A model generated the notes under the pieces. That model was given only the letters and a program-made list of their open reading frames with translations, ran no database searches and was not told the origin of the DNA. From Sporomusa acidovorans (GTDB lineage Bacteria; Bacillota; Negativicutes; Sporomusales; Sporomusaceae), in the NCBI RefSeq assembly GCF_002257695.2, contig NZ_CP155571.1: DNA of 64,000 nt; one strand, written 5' to 3'. Below are positions 33,605 through 43,006 of this stretch, one piece after another (position 1 is the stretch's first letter; every line of letters starts with the position of its first letter). A program made the translations under genes and the position numbers.

Positions 33605-34171
33605 ATGAAAATATGTCTTCTGGGTTGCGGGATTTATCAGCCGGAGCTGGGACAGGTTTTAGCTCAGATTAAAGCGGAAAAGCTGTTTGATTGTGAACTT
33701 ACTGAAACCTACCTGCCGATCAATCTGCATAATGATTTAAAAAAACTGAAAACAGCTGTCCAGGAGGCCTTGGACGCCTCAGACGCAGACCGGATTATTC
33801 TGCTCTATGGTTCGAAATGTCATCCTGAATTTGATTTATTCCTGCAGGATTATCCGATCGTCAGGTTTGACCAGTCCAACTGTGTTGAATTGGTTATGGG
33901 CAAAGGCCTGCTGGAGGGGGGGATGGATTCCCGGACTTTTTACCTGACTTCCGGGTGGATGCTTAAATGGCGGGAGCTTTTCGATCCGGGCTGGGGTGTG
34001 GATGAGGTTGCCATAAGACAGAGTTTTGGCTGTTATAACCGGATATTGTTTACCGATTCCGGTATGACTGCCTACGGCAATACGTTTTACTGTCCGGTCA
34101 AAAACAGGCAAGTGCCTGGCATGCCGTCGCTGTGCCAGTACTGCGCCGCGGAGGCTATATATGACAATTAA
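33605..34171 (+). CDS. DUF1638 family protein
   Basis: 188 residues, cysteine-rich (LLGCGIYQPELG, YGSKCHP, SNCVELVMGKG, FYLTSGWM, PSLCQYCAAE). The TSGWMLKWRELFDPGWG block and the general layout fit DUF1638, a family found near corrinoid methyltransferases and radical enzymes in methanogens and acetogens. The biochemical role is unknown. It lies 28 bp after the Fe-S protein and overlaps the next (broken) DUF1638 gene by 11 nt. Confidence 0.75.
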   Translation: MKICLLGCGIYQPELGQVLAQIKAEKLFDCELTETYLPINLHNDLKKLKTAVQEALDASDADRIILLYGSKCHPEFDLFLQDYPIVRFDQSNCVELVMGKGLLEGGMDSRTFYLTSGWMLKWRELFDPGWGVDEVAIRQSFGCYNRILFTDSGMTAYGNTFYCPVKNRQVPGMPSLCQYCAAEAIYDN

Positions 34172-34477
34172 AATAATTGCCTGTGAGGTCATGCGGGAAG
34201 AACTTCTTACTGTAAAAACAGAGCAAGAAAAGCGGGGGCTAGTCCATTAATTATACCGCGAGTTCACGATTGCATATCCCTATTTCTGGGGTCGCGAGAA
34301 CGATATAACTGCCTAAGCAAGGAAGAAATAGGTACTTTATACTTTACTTGTGGATGGATGACTGCCGGTGAGGATATCTTTTCCGAGCATCAGCGGACTG
34401 TAGAAAAATATGGGGAGAAAAGTAAGCGTGTGAGTAGAGCATTAGCGGTGCTCAATGAAAGGAGCGTTTATGAGTAG
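34161..34477 (+). pseudogene. Second DUF1638 gene, internally deleted and frameshifted
   Basis: MTIKIIACEVMREELL is the usual DUF1638 N terminus, but the frame stops at 34250. From 34244 another frame continues with IIPRVHDCISLFLGSRERY, LYFTCGWMTAGEDIFSEHQ and a normal C-terminal stretch to a stop at 34475-34477. The middle of the family (about 60-80 residues) is missing at the junction. A single deletion explains both the gap and the shift. Confidence 0.7.
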
Positions 34478-35096
34478 TGGCTATGAGCAAATTTATGAAA
34501 ACCTAATACCTAAATTGAGTAGATGCGATTTATCAGAGGTTGCTGAACGGCTTGGTCTATCACTTCGATCGGATGGTGCCGTTTCTGTCAATTTTCTTGG
34601 ACGGGAATACGAGATTAGTTCCTGCGGTGTTAATCCGACGGACGGTAAGCCGGTTAATGTCAACAACCGTAGTGTGCTGGCGTATTACACATTGTCCCAA
34701 GGCATGGGTGAGCCTGAATTTTCGTATGTGCCGATTTCTTATCATAGCGACTTGGGAATAATACTCACAAATACAAAATGGATGACTGACCCGCTAGGTA
34801 AAGCATTCAATAGAAACTATGAAGCATTCAGCGAAACCATGTACAGATTAGGTGGGATTTTTGATGGCAAGCTGAAATCGGATGCCTATTCATGGTATCT
34901 AAAAGTATTGCCGAAAATCCCCCTGCAAATTATTTATCATGATGGTGATGATGAATTTCCCTGTGAAGTTCGGATTTTGTTTGATAAAAATGCTTCGCTC
35001 TTTTTGGAGTTTGAATGTCTGGCTTTTTTAGAGGGATGCCTTGTAAGAGCCATAATTATGACTGCACAAACGGGAGACACAACGGGATGGGTATAA
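34470..35096 (+). CDS. DUF3786 family protein
   Basis: 208 residues, soluble. EVAERLGLSLRSDGAVSVNFLGREYEIS and the following LAYYTLSQGMGEPEFSYVPISYHSD resemble DUF3786, a family of anaerobes often near corrinoid or methyltransferase genes. ATG 34470 has AAAGGAG upstream and overlaps the broken DUF1638 gene. A Cys near the C terminus (CLAFLEGC) could be functional. The role is unknown. Confidence 0.7.
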   Translation: MSSGYEQIYENLIPKLSRCDLSEVAERLGLSLRSDGAVSVNFLGREYEISSCGVNPTDGKPVNVNNRSVLAYYTLSQGMGEPEFSYVPISYHSDLGIILTNTKWMTDPLGKAFNRNYEAFSETMYRLGGIFDGKLKSDAYSWYLKVLPKIPLQIIYHDGDDEFPCEVRILFDKNASLFLEFECLAFLEGCLVRAIIMTAQTGDTTGWV

Positions 35097-35422
35097 TACT
35101 AAAAAGAAAGTGCGTAAATTTTCAATCTATGAAAGATTTATGCCTCCATGAGATAGTGCTCATACAAGCAGGGGGGTTATTAGCAAAACGTACGTAAGCA
35201 ATTTTTGTAGGAGAAAAGCCATTCCAGTCTTGCATAATGCAGTACTCACCTCGTGCAAGGTGGGCACCCCTAACACGCATTCGCTTCGTTTAGAACGTCT
35301 ATGACAATATAAAAACTGTACGATTATATCACTGCTTTACTTTTCAATCTGAACACATAAGTACACACAGAAAGGTCAAAAGCCCTTCTTTTAACACTAG
35401 TTTAATTACAAATTATATTTTC
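35097..35422. other. Gap without a recognised gene
   Basis: 325 bp between the DUF3786 gene and the convergent tetR. Only short fortuitous frames and a weak CACCT/AGGTG hairpin near 35250 are seen. No terminator with a T tract for either gene could be identified with confidence. Confidence 0.4.
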
Positions 35423-36097
35423 CTATTTGCCAGCTGGAGTTTTTTGACTTTTCTGGGATGCCGCTATGAGCCCGTCAATCAGCAACTCTATTGATTTATC
35501 CAGCATTGCTCCTTTTATAGGTATTAAATGCGGCGGAATAACAGCCTGATTGACAATTAGGCTCGCGATCCCCTGCGTGTGAGCCCAAATGCTGAAAGCA
35601 AGCAAATCGGGTTCGCAATTTGTTATCTTCTGATCTTTCATAACCGTTGTAATAAGCTGAACCACCGTATTCCAACACTCTATACCTGCCTCGTACAGTT
35701 CCGGATATTCCCTGTAATCGGGGGCTGTAGGACCAAAAATCAGGCGGAACAGTTCAACTTCCCGTTGGGCAAAACCCACATAGGTTCTCACTAACTGGAT
35801 CAGTTGTTCTTTAAAGTCCTGGTTAATATTGGCTACGGCAACCAATTCCTTTGACAAGATCCGGAATCCTTCTGCCGCAACCGAGGCAACGAGGGCGGTC
35901 TTATCTTTAAAATGATGGGCAGGCGCGGCATGAGATACGCCTGCTGCCTTGGCTACTTTTCTCAGCGTCAAACCGGCAACACCGTCAATAGAAAGAATTT
36001 GCAACGCGGTTTGAATGAGTGCCTCCCGCAAATTTCCATGATGATAATGTGACTGGTCTTTCGGTGTTATCATAATTCCAGGATGCTTACTGTCCAT
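35423..36097 (-). CDS. TetR/AcrR family transcriptional regulator
   Basis: 224 residues. N-terminal HTH (about 20-66): YHHGNLREALIQTALQIL, LTLRKVAKAAGVSHAAPAHHF. The C-terminal domain resembles TetR_C_33/WHG-type ligand domains. ATG 36097 follows GAAAGGAG. A 33-bp perfect palindrome lies 25 bp upstream, between it and a divergent 75-aa gene, so autoregulation and control of that gene are likely. Confidence 0.92.
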   Translation of the reverse strand: MDSKHPGIMITPKDQSHYHHGNLREALIQTALQILSIDGVAGLTLRKVAKAAGVSHAAPAHHFKDKTALVASVAAEGFRILSKELVAVANINQDFKEQLIQLVRTYVGFAQREVELFRLIFGPTAPDYREYPELYEAGIECWNTVVQLITTVMKDQKITNCEPDLLAFSIWAHTQGIASLIVNQAVIPPHLIPIKGAMLDKSIELLIDGLIAASQKSQKTPAGK

Positions 36098-36122
36098 TGT
36101 ATCTCCTTTCAATATTTCAGGC

Positions 36123-36155
36123 AATGACTATCTTGACAGTGTCAAGATAGTCATT
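36123..36155. promoter_or_regulatory. 33-bp palindromic TetR operator
   Basis: Two perfect 16-bp arms, AATGACTATCTTGACA and its complement, around a single G, in the gap between the divergent tetR and 75-aa genes. The left arm includes TTGACA, so repressor binding would block a promoter. Confidence 0.8.
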
Positions 36156-36246
36156 GTATTATATAGGCATATATTGTATTGTATCACGCTTAGTTAAAAC
36201 TAGGAAAATATCTACAAAAAAAAATCACTATGTGGGAGGTGGAAAA

Positions 36247-36474
36247 ATGCTTACTACTATTATTCAAGGAATCCCAGTCGCGACAGATCCATCGCTGCTA
36301 CCGGAACAAATTAATCTGATTATAGCAGAGCTGAAGCAGGACTGGGCTTGGGAAGGTCGGCAGGTCGGAAGAGTAGAGGTCGTTTGTTCTGGACAAATGA
36401 TTCATATTGTGTCATACGAAAAACCGGTTTTTCAGTGCATACCTTTAGACTTTTACGAAACAAAAGGAGCATGA
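36247..36474 (+). CDS. Small hypothetical protein under TetR control
   Basis: 75 residues, no domain recognised, no membrane segment. Start ATG 36247 has GGGAGGTGG 5-6 nt upstream. It contains Cys in VEVVCSGQ and VFQCIPL and an aromatic patch WAWEG. Divergent from tetR across the long palindrome, which suggests it is the regulator's main target. Confidence 0.6.
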   Translation: MLTTIIQGIPVATDPSLLPEQINLIIAELKQDWAWEGRQVGRVEVVCSGQMIHIVSYEKPVFQCIPLDFYETKGA

Positions 36475-36609
36475 TTGACGTTTCAGCTTTAGGATAGCCA
36501 AGGTCGCCTCTCTTTGTTAGGCATAACCGTCTTTATGATGCGAATACGAAAATAATTCTTTACTGAGTGTTCCCAAAATGTTATTATTCTATTAACAGGA
36601 GGGAAAGTA

Positions 36610-37188
36610 ATGGGACGAAGCAAAGAATTTGAGGAAAGTATAGTTCTCCAGAAAGCCATGGAATTATTTTGGCAACAAGGTTATGAAAAGACATCTTTGA
36701 ATGACTTGGTAGAGCATATGGGAATTCATCGAAGAAGTTTATATGATACCTTCGGTGATAAGCATACATTGTTTTTAAAAGCGATAGATTGTTTCGGCGA
36801 ATTTATAAAAGCCAGACTAAAATTTGAAATTTCACGCGCAGAAACGGCAAAACAAGCTATACAGTGCATCTTTGATTTTATGATTGAAGCAAGCGGGGAT
36901 AGAGCATTGGGTTGCCTATTTGTAAACTCAGCAACTGAGATGGCACCCAGAGATAAAGAGGTAGAAGAAAAGGCGAAAGAAGCATTTATGCAATTAGAGC
37001 ATCTTCTTGCGGATCTTATTCGCAAAGGACAGCAAGCAGGTGAATTTCGATGTGATTATGATGCTGAAATTTTGGCAGAAAGCTTGCAGAATACGTTGCT
37101 GGGGATTCGGGTACTTGCAAGAACCTCAGCTAGCAAAGAAAAGCTGCAGCGGATAGCGGATTTTTCCTTAGCAATTTTGAACGAATGA
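36610..37188 (+). CDS. TetR/AcrR family transcriptional regulator
   Basis: 192 residues. HTH at about 8-55 (QKAMELFWQQGYEKTSLNDLVEHMGIHRRSLYDTFGDKHTLF) and a TetR_C_16/AcrR-like C-terminal domain with GCLFVNSATEM. The ATG follows AGGAGGG. It precedes the ferredoxin-SCP2 gene and RND genes on the same strand and is a likely regulator of one or both. A 54-bp stretch of its HTH-coding part occurs again at 49490-49543 as a remnant. Confidence 0.92.
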   Translation: MGRSKEFEESIVLQKAMELFWQQGYEKTSLNDLVEHMGIHRRSLYDTFGDKHTLFLKAIDCFGEFIKARLKFEISRAETAKQAIQCIFDFMIEASGDRALGCLFVNSATEMAPRDKEVEEKAKEAFMQLEHLLADLIRKGQQAGEFRCDYDAEILAESLQNTLLGIRVLARTSASKEKLQRIADFSLAILNE

Positions 37189-37247
37189 ATTTTTTTGCAG
37201 TAATGAGAATGATTGTTCTCAAAAATAAATGTAAAGGAGCAAGTTTA

Positions 37248-38612
37248 ATGAAAACAGTATTTGACCAAACAAAATTAGCGGATACGAATGACCACCCGTC
37301 GATAAAACGCTATAACGAAAGAAAGGCGTCAACGGCACCTCAAGCAACCGGCTCAAAACTCAATGCCGTGCATTTGCGCGAGATGTGCCTTGCATTAGGC
37401 GCTGATGATGTGGGTTTTGTCGAGATCGATCGTCCGGCATTAGCTGATCAAAAAGCGGACATTCTGAATGTATTCCCCTGGACTAAGGCGCTTATTAGTT
37501 TTGTCGGACGGATCAACAGAGAAAATCTGAGAAGTCCCGCACGTTCCATTGCCAGTCACGAGTTGCACCAGGTGGAAGAACGGCTGAACCACGCTGCCCA
37601 CGCATTGGTAGCAGCTCTCGAACGGAAAGGCATTCGTGCAGTAGCCCCTGCAGCTGGGTTTCCAATGGAAATGGACCAATGGCCAGGCAAGCTACAAATA
37701 TCTTACAAGCCCATAGCCGTAGCCGCCGGCCTTGGAAAGATGGGCCTACACCGCCTTCTTATTCATCCAGTGTTCGGGAGTTTTGTCCAGATCAATACTG
37801 TGCTTATTGATACCGAGGTGGACGAGTACAGTAGTCCTCTGACCTATAACCCTTGTCTGGACTGTAAGATTTGCTCGGCTGCCTGTCCCACAGGAGCCAT
37901 CGGTACGGATGGGGTCTTCAATTTTATGAATTGTATCACACATACCTATCGAGAGCTGCTAGGCGGATTTTCAGACTGGGTTGAAAATGTTGCAGACAGC
38001 AAGAACGGAGCCGAATACCGGTCCAGAGTAAGCGACGCTGAAACGGTTTCGCTGTGGCAGAGTATGACGTACAAACCGTGTTACAAATCAGTGTATTGTA
38101 TGGCAGTTTGCCCGGCAGGCGACGAAGTGATCCCGCAGTATCTTGCTGACAAGAGTAAATTTATCGAAACTGTGGTCAAACCTCTTCAACAAAAGACAGA
38201 GACTGTCTACGTCCTCCCAGGCTCAGACGCAGAAAGCCATGTCCTAAGGAGGTTCCCGCATAAAAAGATAAAGCGCGTAGGTAATGGTATCAGACCAGCG
38301 TCCATAGCCGCCTTTATCGCGTCGATGCCGCTCGGCTTCCAGCGTCACAAGTCCGAAGGACTGTGTGCAACCTATCATTTCACATTCACCGGAAACGAGA
38401 GCATTGAGGCGACAGTGGTCATCAAAGACAAAACGATTCAAGTTAATCAAGGACACGTAGGTGTCGCAGACGTACAAGTCAATGCAGATGCCAAAACCTG
38501 GCTGCGCGTGCTTCATAAAGAAACGTCCATACTAAAGGAAATAATCTTCAGAAGGATCCGCATTAAAGGATCGATGAAGTTGTTCAAGGCCTTTGGCGAG
38601 TGCTTTGCCTAG
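37248..38612 (+). CDS. 4Fe-4S (QueG-like) and SCP2 sterol-carrier domain fusion protein
   Basis: 454 residues. Residues about 40-210 are QueG/RdhA-like (LREMCLALGADDVGFVEID, AVAAGLGKMGLHRLLIHPVFGSF). A dicluster ferredoxin part follows (CLDCKICSAACPTGAI and CYKSVYCMAVCPAG). The last 90 residues are an SCP2-like lipid-binding domain (YHFTFTGNESIEATVVI, RIRIKGSMKLFKAFG). This fits a family of anaerobes that pairs Fe-S electron transfer with a hydrophobic-ligand domain; the substrate is unknown. ATG 37248 has AAAGGAG upstream. Partial copies flank the Mo-enzyme operon. Confidence 0.82.
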   Translation: MKTVFDQTKLADTNDHPSIKRYNERKASTAPQATGSKLNAVHLREMCLALGADDVGFVEIDRPALADQKADILNVFPWTKALISFVGRINRENLRSPARSIASHELHQVEERLNHAAHALVAALERKGIRAVAPAAGFPMEMDQWPGKLQISYKPIAVAAGLGKMGLHRLLIHPVFGSFVQINTVLIDTEVDEYSSPLTYNPCLDCKICSAACPTGAIGTDGVFNFMNCITHTYRELLGGFSDWVENVADSKNGAEYRSRVSDAETVSLWQSMTYKPCYKSVYCMAVCPAGDEVIPQYLADKSKFIETVVKPLQQKTETVYVLPGSDAESHVLRRFPHKKIKRVGNGIRPASIAAFIASMPLGFQRHKSEGLCATYHFTFTGNESIEATVVIKDKTIQVNQGHVGVADVQVNADAKTWLRVLHKETSILKEIIFRRIRIKGSMKLFKAFGECFA

Positions 38613-38744
38613 AAAGGGTAACTCGGCGGGTGTTTTCACAGCCCTTGAAGCCAGGTGGCGTCTTATTACCAATATCCGGTTGATGATGTGATTTACTCAA
38701 TTGCGCATTTATATATAGAATTCTGATTCAGGAGAGGATAAGGA

Positions 38745-39932
38745 ATGAGTAATGATTCTAGTGTAGGTTTTAGACAATGGAAGCGATTTAGCCCAGTACG
38801 TCCGGGCCGCTGCCCAAATGAAACCGGCCGCCGCTTTGCTTTGCTTGCCGTTATTGGTCTGTTATCGCTTGTCTTGACTGCATGCAGCGGGAAGGTACAG
38901 CCTGATCCGCGTACACAGGCACCGTTGGTCAGGGTCGCAACTGTTCAAAATGCCGTATCGGCGCCCCGGTCTTTTACAGGAATCGTAGCTGCGCGGGTGC
39001 AAAGCGACTTGGGCTTTCGCGTATCGGGCAAGGTGTTGGAACGTCTTGTTGATATGGGCCAGACGGTCAGGCGCGGACAACCGCTTATGCGAATCGATCC
39101 GACTGATCTGGGGCTGGCGGTGCAGGCACAGGAAGAGGGGGTCGCGGCCATACGGGCGCGGGCGCGGCAGACGGCACAAGAGGAAGTCCGGTATCGCGCT
39201 TTACTGGCGACCGGAGCGGTGCCGGCCTCGACCTACGATCAGATGAAAGCGGCGGCGGATGAGGCTAAGGCGCAGCTCAGTGCTGCCACGGCTCAGGCCG
39301 GGTTAGCAAGAAACGCATCCGACTACGCTATATTGTCCGCCGATGCTGATGGCGTTGTGGTGGAAACCCTGGCCGAGCCCGGTCAAGTAGTGAGCGCCGG
39401 CCAGGTGGTGGTGCGCGTGGCGCATGCTGGCCAAAGGGAAGCCGTCATCCGGCTGCCGGAAACACTGCGTCCCGCAGTGGGCTCCGTAGGCCGCGCAGTG
39501 CTCTACGGTAAGGAAGAGCTGATTGTCCCGGTAAGACTCAGGCAGCTTTCGAACGCGGCGGATCAACTTACCCGTACCTTCGAGGCGCGGTATGTTCTGG
39601 AAGACGCGCTGGCTGATGCTCCTCTTGGCGCGACTGTTACCATTCAACTTGCTCAAGATCATGCGTTGCCACAAACCGACCTGCAGGTGCCGGCGGGCGC
39701 GCTGTTTGATCCGGGCGAAGGCCCGGGTGTCTGGGTGCTTGACGGCGAGCCTGCCCGCGTCAACTGGCGCCCGGTGAAGATCCGGAGTTTGGATGATGAG
39801 GCCGTGCGTGTTACGGGTAATCTCAATGCTGGTGACCGCGTCGTCGCACTCGGGGCTCATCTCCTGCGCGAAGGCGACTTGGTGCGGGTGGCGGAGACTA
39901 ATCCGGCTCCCAGAATTGGGGGTCAGCTATGA
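38745..39932 (+). CDS. RND efflux periplasmic adaptor, lipoprotein
   Basis: 395 residues. A lipobox LTAC (Cys 47) ends an N-terminal export signal. A membrane-fusion-protein layout follows: biotinyl-lipoyl half (VSGKVLERLVDMGQTVRRGQPL), alpha-hairpin (about 110-185), second lipoyl half (DGVVVETLAEPGQVVSAGQ), beta-barrel and membrane-proximal domain. The gene is clearly GC-richer than its neighbours and looks proteobacterial. It overlaps the RND pump gene by 4 nt. No outer-membrane TolC gene is adjacent. Confidence 0.92.
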   Translation: MSNDSSVGFRQWKRFSPVRPGRCPNETGRRFALLAVIGLLSLVLTACSGKVQPDPRTQAPLVRVATVQNAVSAPRSFTGIVAARVQSDLGFRVSGKVLERLVDMGQTVRRGQPLMRIDPTDLGLAVQAQEEGVAAIRARARQTAQEEVRYRALLATGAVPASTYDQMKAAADEAKAQLSAATAQAGLARNASDYAILSADADGVVVETLAEPGQVVSAGQVVVRVAHAGQREAVIRLPETLRPAVGSVGRAVLYGKEELIVPVRLRQLSNAADQLTRTFEARYVLEDALADAPLGATVTIQLAQDHALPQTDLQVPAGALFDPGEGPGVWVLDGEPARVNWRPVKIRSLDDEAVRVTGNLNAGDRVVALGAHLLREGDLVRVAETNPAPRIGGQL

Positions 39933-42900
39933 GCGGCTTGAATTTGTCGGCCCTTGCCGTCCGTGAACGCTCGGTGACGCTGTTTCTGATCATCCTCATT
40001 TCCCTGGCCGGCATTATTGCTTTTTTCGAGCTGGGGCGTGCAGAAGATCCTGCCTTTACGATCAAGTCGATGACCGTTATCACGGCTTGGCCGGGAGCCA
40101 CCGCCCAGGAAATGCAGGATCAGGTGGCGGAAAAACTGGAAAAACGCATGCAGGAACTGCGCTGGTACAATCGGACCGAGACCTATACCCGGCCCGGACT
40201 GGCGTTCACTACGGTGCACCTGCTTGACAGCACGCCGCCTTCCGAGGTACAGGAAGAGTTTTACCAGGCGCGCAAAAAGATAAGCGATGAGGTAAGCAAT
40301 CTTCCTGCCGGCATCATCGGTCCCCTGGTGAATGACGAGTACTCGGACGTGACCTTCGCGCTGTTCGCCCTGAAGGCTAAAGGGGAACCCCAGCGTCTGC
40401 TCGTGCGGGAAGCCGAAACGTTGCGTCAGCGTCTGCTGCACGTAGCGGGAGTAAAGAAAGTGAATATCGTTGGCGAGCAGAACGAACGCATCTTTGTGTC
40501 ATTTTCCCATGAGCGGCTGGCGACATTGGGGATCTCTCCGCAAGATATCTTTACCGCCCTCAACAATCAGAACGCCATCACGCCCGCCGGCTCCATTGAG
40601 ACGGCCGGGTCGCAGGTTTTTATCCGCCTCGACGGGGCCTTCGACGAATTGCAGAAGATCCGCGACACGCCGGTGGTGGCTCAGGGCCGGACTATAAAGC
40701 TGTCAGATATCGCCTCGGTCGAACGCGGCTATGAGGACCCGGCGACCTTCCTTATCCGCAGCAACGGCGAGCCGGCACTATTGCTGGGCATCGTGATGCG
40801 CGAGGGCTGGAACGGTCTTGACCTGGGCAAGTCACTGGATGAGGAGGTTGCATCGATCAATACCGGGCTGCCGCTGGGAATGAGCCTGACCAAGGTGACG
40901 GATCAGGCCGTCAACATTCGTTCGGCAGTCGACGAATTCATGCTCAAGTTCTTTGTCGCTCTCGGTGTTGTAATGCTGGTGAGTTTTTTGAGCATGGGCT
41001 GGCGTGTGGGCATTGTGGTCGCAGCGGCAGTGCCGCTGACGCTGGCCACCGTATTCATCGTCATGGCTGCCACCGGCAAAAATTTCGACCGCATCACGCT
41101 CGGATCGTTAATTTTGGCGCTGGGGCTTTTGGTGGATGATGCCATCATTGCCATTGAGATGATGGTAGTGAAGATGGAGCAAGGCTATGACCGCATCACC
41201 GCATCTGCCTATGCCTGGAGCCATACCGCCGCCCCCATGCTGGCCGGTACCCTGGTGACCGCAATCGGTTTCATGCCGAATGGCTTTGCCCGGTCTACAG
41301 CCGGTGAATACACTAGCAACATGTTTTGGATTGTGGGCACTGCGCTGATCGCGTCCTGGGTTGTTGCCGTCGCGTTCACCCCTTACATAGGCGTCAAGCT
41401 GTTACCGGAGATTAAGAAGGTTGAAGGCGGCCATGCCGCCATCTACGATACTCCGAAATACAACCGTTTCCGCCGCCTGCTGGGGAGTGTCATCCGGCGC
41501 AAGTGGCTTGTTGCCGGGGCCGTAGTTGTTGCCTTTGTGTTCGCTATGCTTGGCATGGGTGCAGTGAAGAAGCAATTCTTCCCGACCTCCGACCGTCCCG
41601 AGGTTCTGGTTGAGGTGCAGATGCCCTATGGCAGTTCCATTGAACAGACCAGCACCGCTGCGGCCAAAATTGAAGCCTGGCTGGCCCAGCAGGCTGAGGC
41701 GAAGATCGTGACTGCTTACGTGGGGCAGGGAGCGCCGCGCTTCTACCTGGCCATGGCGCCCGAGATGCCCGACCCCTCCTTTGCCAAAATCGTAGTGCGT
41801 ACGGATAATCAGGATGAGCGCGAGGCACTGAAATTCAGGCTGCGCCAGGCCGTTGCTGATGGGTTGGCGCCAGAGGCGCGCGTCCGCGTTACCCAACTCG
41901 TTTTTGGTCCGTACTCGCCCTTCCCGGTAGCCTTTCGCGTTATGGGGCCGGACGCGGATACGCTGCGCGCCATTGCGGCCGAGATGCGGCAGGTGATGGA
42001 TGCCAGTCCCCTGATGCGTACAGTCAACACCGACTGGGGATCGCGCACGCCTGTCCTGCACTTTACGCTTCAGCAGGACAGGCTGCAGGCTGTCGGCCTG
42101 ACATCGAGCGGGGCCGCCCAGCAGCTCCAGTTCCTAATCAGCGGCGTATCGGTTACTTCAGTGCGTGAGGACATTCGCACGGTGCCGGTCGTTGCCCGCG
42201 CGGCGGGCGATATACGGTTTGATCCGGAAAAAATCGCTGGCTTCACGCTGGCCGGGGCCGGTGGGCAGCGCATTTCGCTGCAGCAGGTGGGGAGCAGCGA
42301 CGTGCGTATGGAAGATCCGATCCTACGCCGGCGTGACCGCACACCGACGATTACCGTGAGCGGTGATATTGCCGAGGGGCTGCAGCCACCGGATGTATCT
42401 ACCGCTGTAATGAAGAATTTACAACCGATCATCGAGAAGCTGCCGCCCGGCTACCGGATTGAGCAGGCGGGCTCCATCGAAGAGTCGGACAAAGCCACCA
42501 AGGCGATGTTCCCGCTGTTCCCGATTATGATAATGTTGACACTGCTGACTATTATCCTGCAGGTGCGGTCTATATCGGCCATGATCATGGTATTTGCGAC
42601 TAGTCCGCTGGGACTGATCGGCGTGGTGCCGACCCTGCTGCTGTTTCAGCAGCCTTTTGGCATCAATGCCCTGGTGGGACTGATTGCGTTGTCGGGAATC
42701 CTGATGCGCAATACGCTGATCCTGATCGGACAGATCCACACGAACGAAAAGGAAGGACTGGGGCTTTTCGAAGCCGTGGTCGAGGCGACGGTGCAGCGTT
42801 CCCGTCCGGTAATCCTGACGGCCCTGGCCGCGATTCTGGCCTTCATTCCGCTCACTCATTCGGTATTCTGGGGGACGCTGGCCTACACGCTGATTGGCGG

Positions 42901-43006
42901 AACCTTTGCCGGCACGGTGCTGACGTTGATCTTCCTGCCTGCGATGTACGCTATCTGGTTTAAGATCAAGCCGGACGCTGCAAAGAATTTTGGAAATCTT
43001 CACTAG
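39929..43006 (+). CDS. RND family efflux transporter permease
   Basis: 1025 residues, the full AcrB-type length with 12 membrane helices and two large periplasmic loops. VRERSVTLFLIILISLAGII begins TM1; GSLILALGLLVDDAIIAIEMM (TM4) carries the acidic proton-relay residues. It is closest in style to the single-component-chain RND pumps paired with one lipoprotein adaptor. Start ATG overlaps the adaptor stop (ATGA). GC-rich, probably horizontally acquired with the adaptor. Substrate unknown; the upstream TetR is the likely regulator. Confidence 0.94.
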   Translation: MSGLNLSALAVRERSVTLFLIILISLAGIIAFFELGRAEDPAFTIKSMTVITAWPGATAQEMQDQVAEKLEKRMQELRWYNRTETYTRPGLAFTTVHLLDSTPPSEVQEEFYQARKKISDEVSNLPAGIIGPLVNDEYSDVTFALFALKAKGEPQRLLVREAETLRQRLLHVAGVKKVNIVGEQNERIFVSFSHERLATLGISPQDIFTALNNQNAITPAGSIETAGSQVFIRLDGAFDELQKIRDTPVVAQGRTIKLSDIASVERGYEDPATFLIRSNGEPALLLGIVMREGWNGLDLGKSLDEEVASINTGLPLGMSLTKVTDQAVNIRSAVDEFMLKFFVALGVVMLVSFLSMGWRVGIVVAAAVPLTLATVFIVMAATGKNFDRITLGSLILALGLLVDDAIIAIEMMVVKMEQGYDRITASAYAWSHTAAPMLAGTLVTAIGFMPNGFARSTAGEYTSNMFWIVGTALIASWVVAVAFTPYIGVKLLPEIKKVEGGHAAIYDTPKYNRFRRLLGSVIRRKWLVAGAVVVAFVFAMLGMGAVKKQFFPTSDRPEVLVEVQMPYGSSIEQTSTAAAKIEAWLAQQAEAKIVTAYVGQGAPRFYLAMAPEMPDPSFAKIVVRTDNQDEREALKFRLRQAVADGLAPEARVRVTQLVFGPYSPFPVAFRVMGPDADTLRAIAAEMRQVMDASPLMRTVNTDWGSRTPVLHFTLQQDRLQAVGLTSSGAAQQLQFLISGVSVTSVREDIRTVPVVARAAGDIRFDPEKIAGFTLAGAGGQRISLQQVGSSDVRMEDPILRRRDRTPTITVSGDIAEGLQPPDVSTAVMKNLQPIIEKLPPGYRIEQAGSIEESDKATKAMFPLFPIMIMLTLLTIILQVRSISAMIMVFATSPLGLIGVVPTLLLFQQPFGINALVGLIALSGILMRNTLILIGQIHTNEKEGLGLFEAVVEATVQRSRPVILTALAAILAFIPLTHSVFWGTLAYTLIGGTFAGTVLTLIFLPAMYAIWFKIKPDAAKNFGNLH

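Noticed and set aside
35200..35290. Possible cobalamin-riboswitch-like stretch near corrinoid-associated genes
   Set aside because: The B12-box core was not found; only a weak CACCT/AGGTG hairpin is present and no downstream gene is on that strand.
41402..42061. Long minus-strand frame inside the RND pump gene
   Set aside because: GC-rich genes generate long antisense frames; it has no start signal and no domain.
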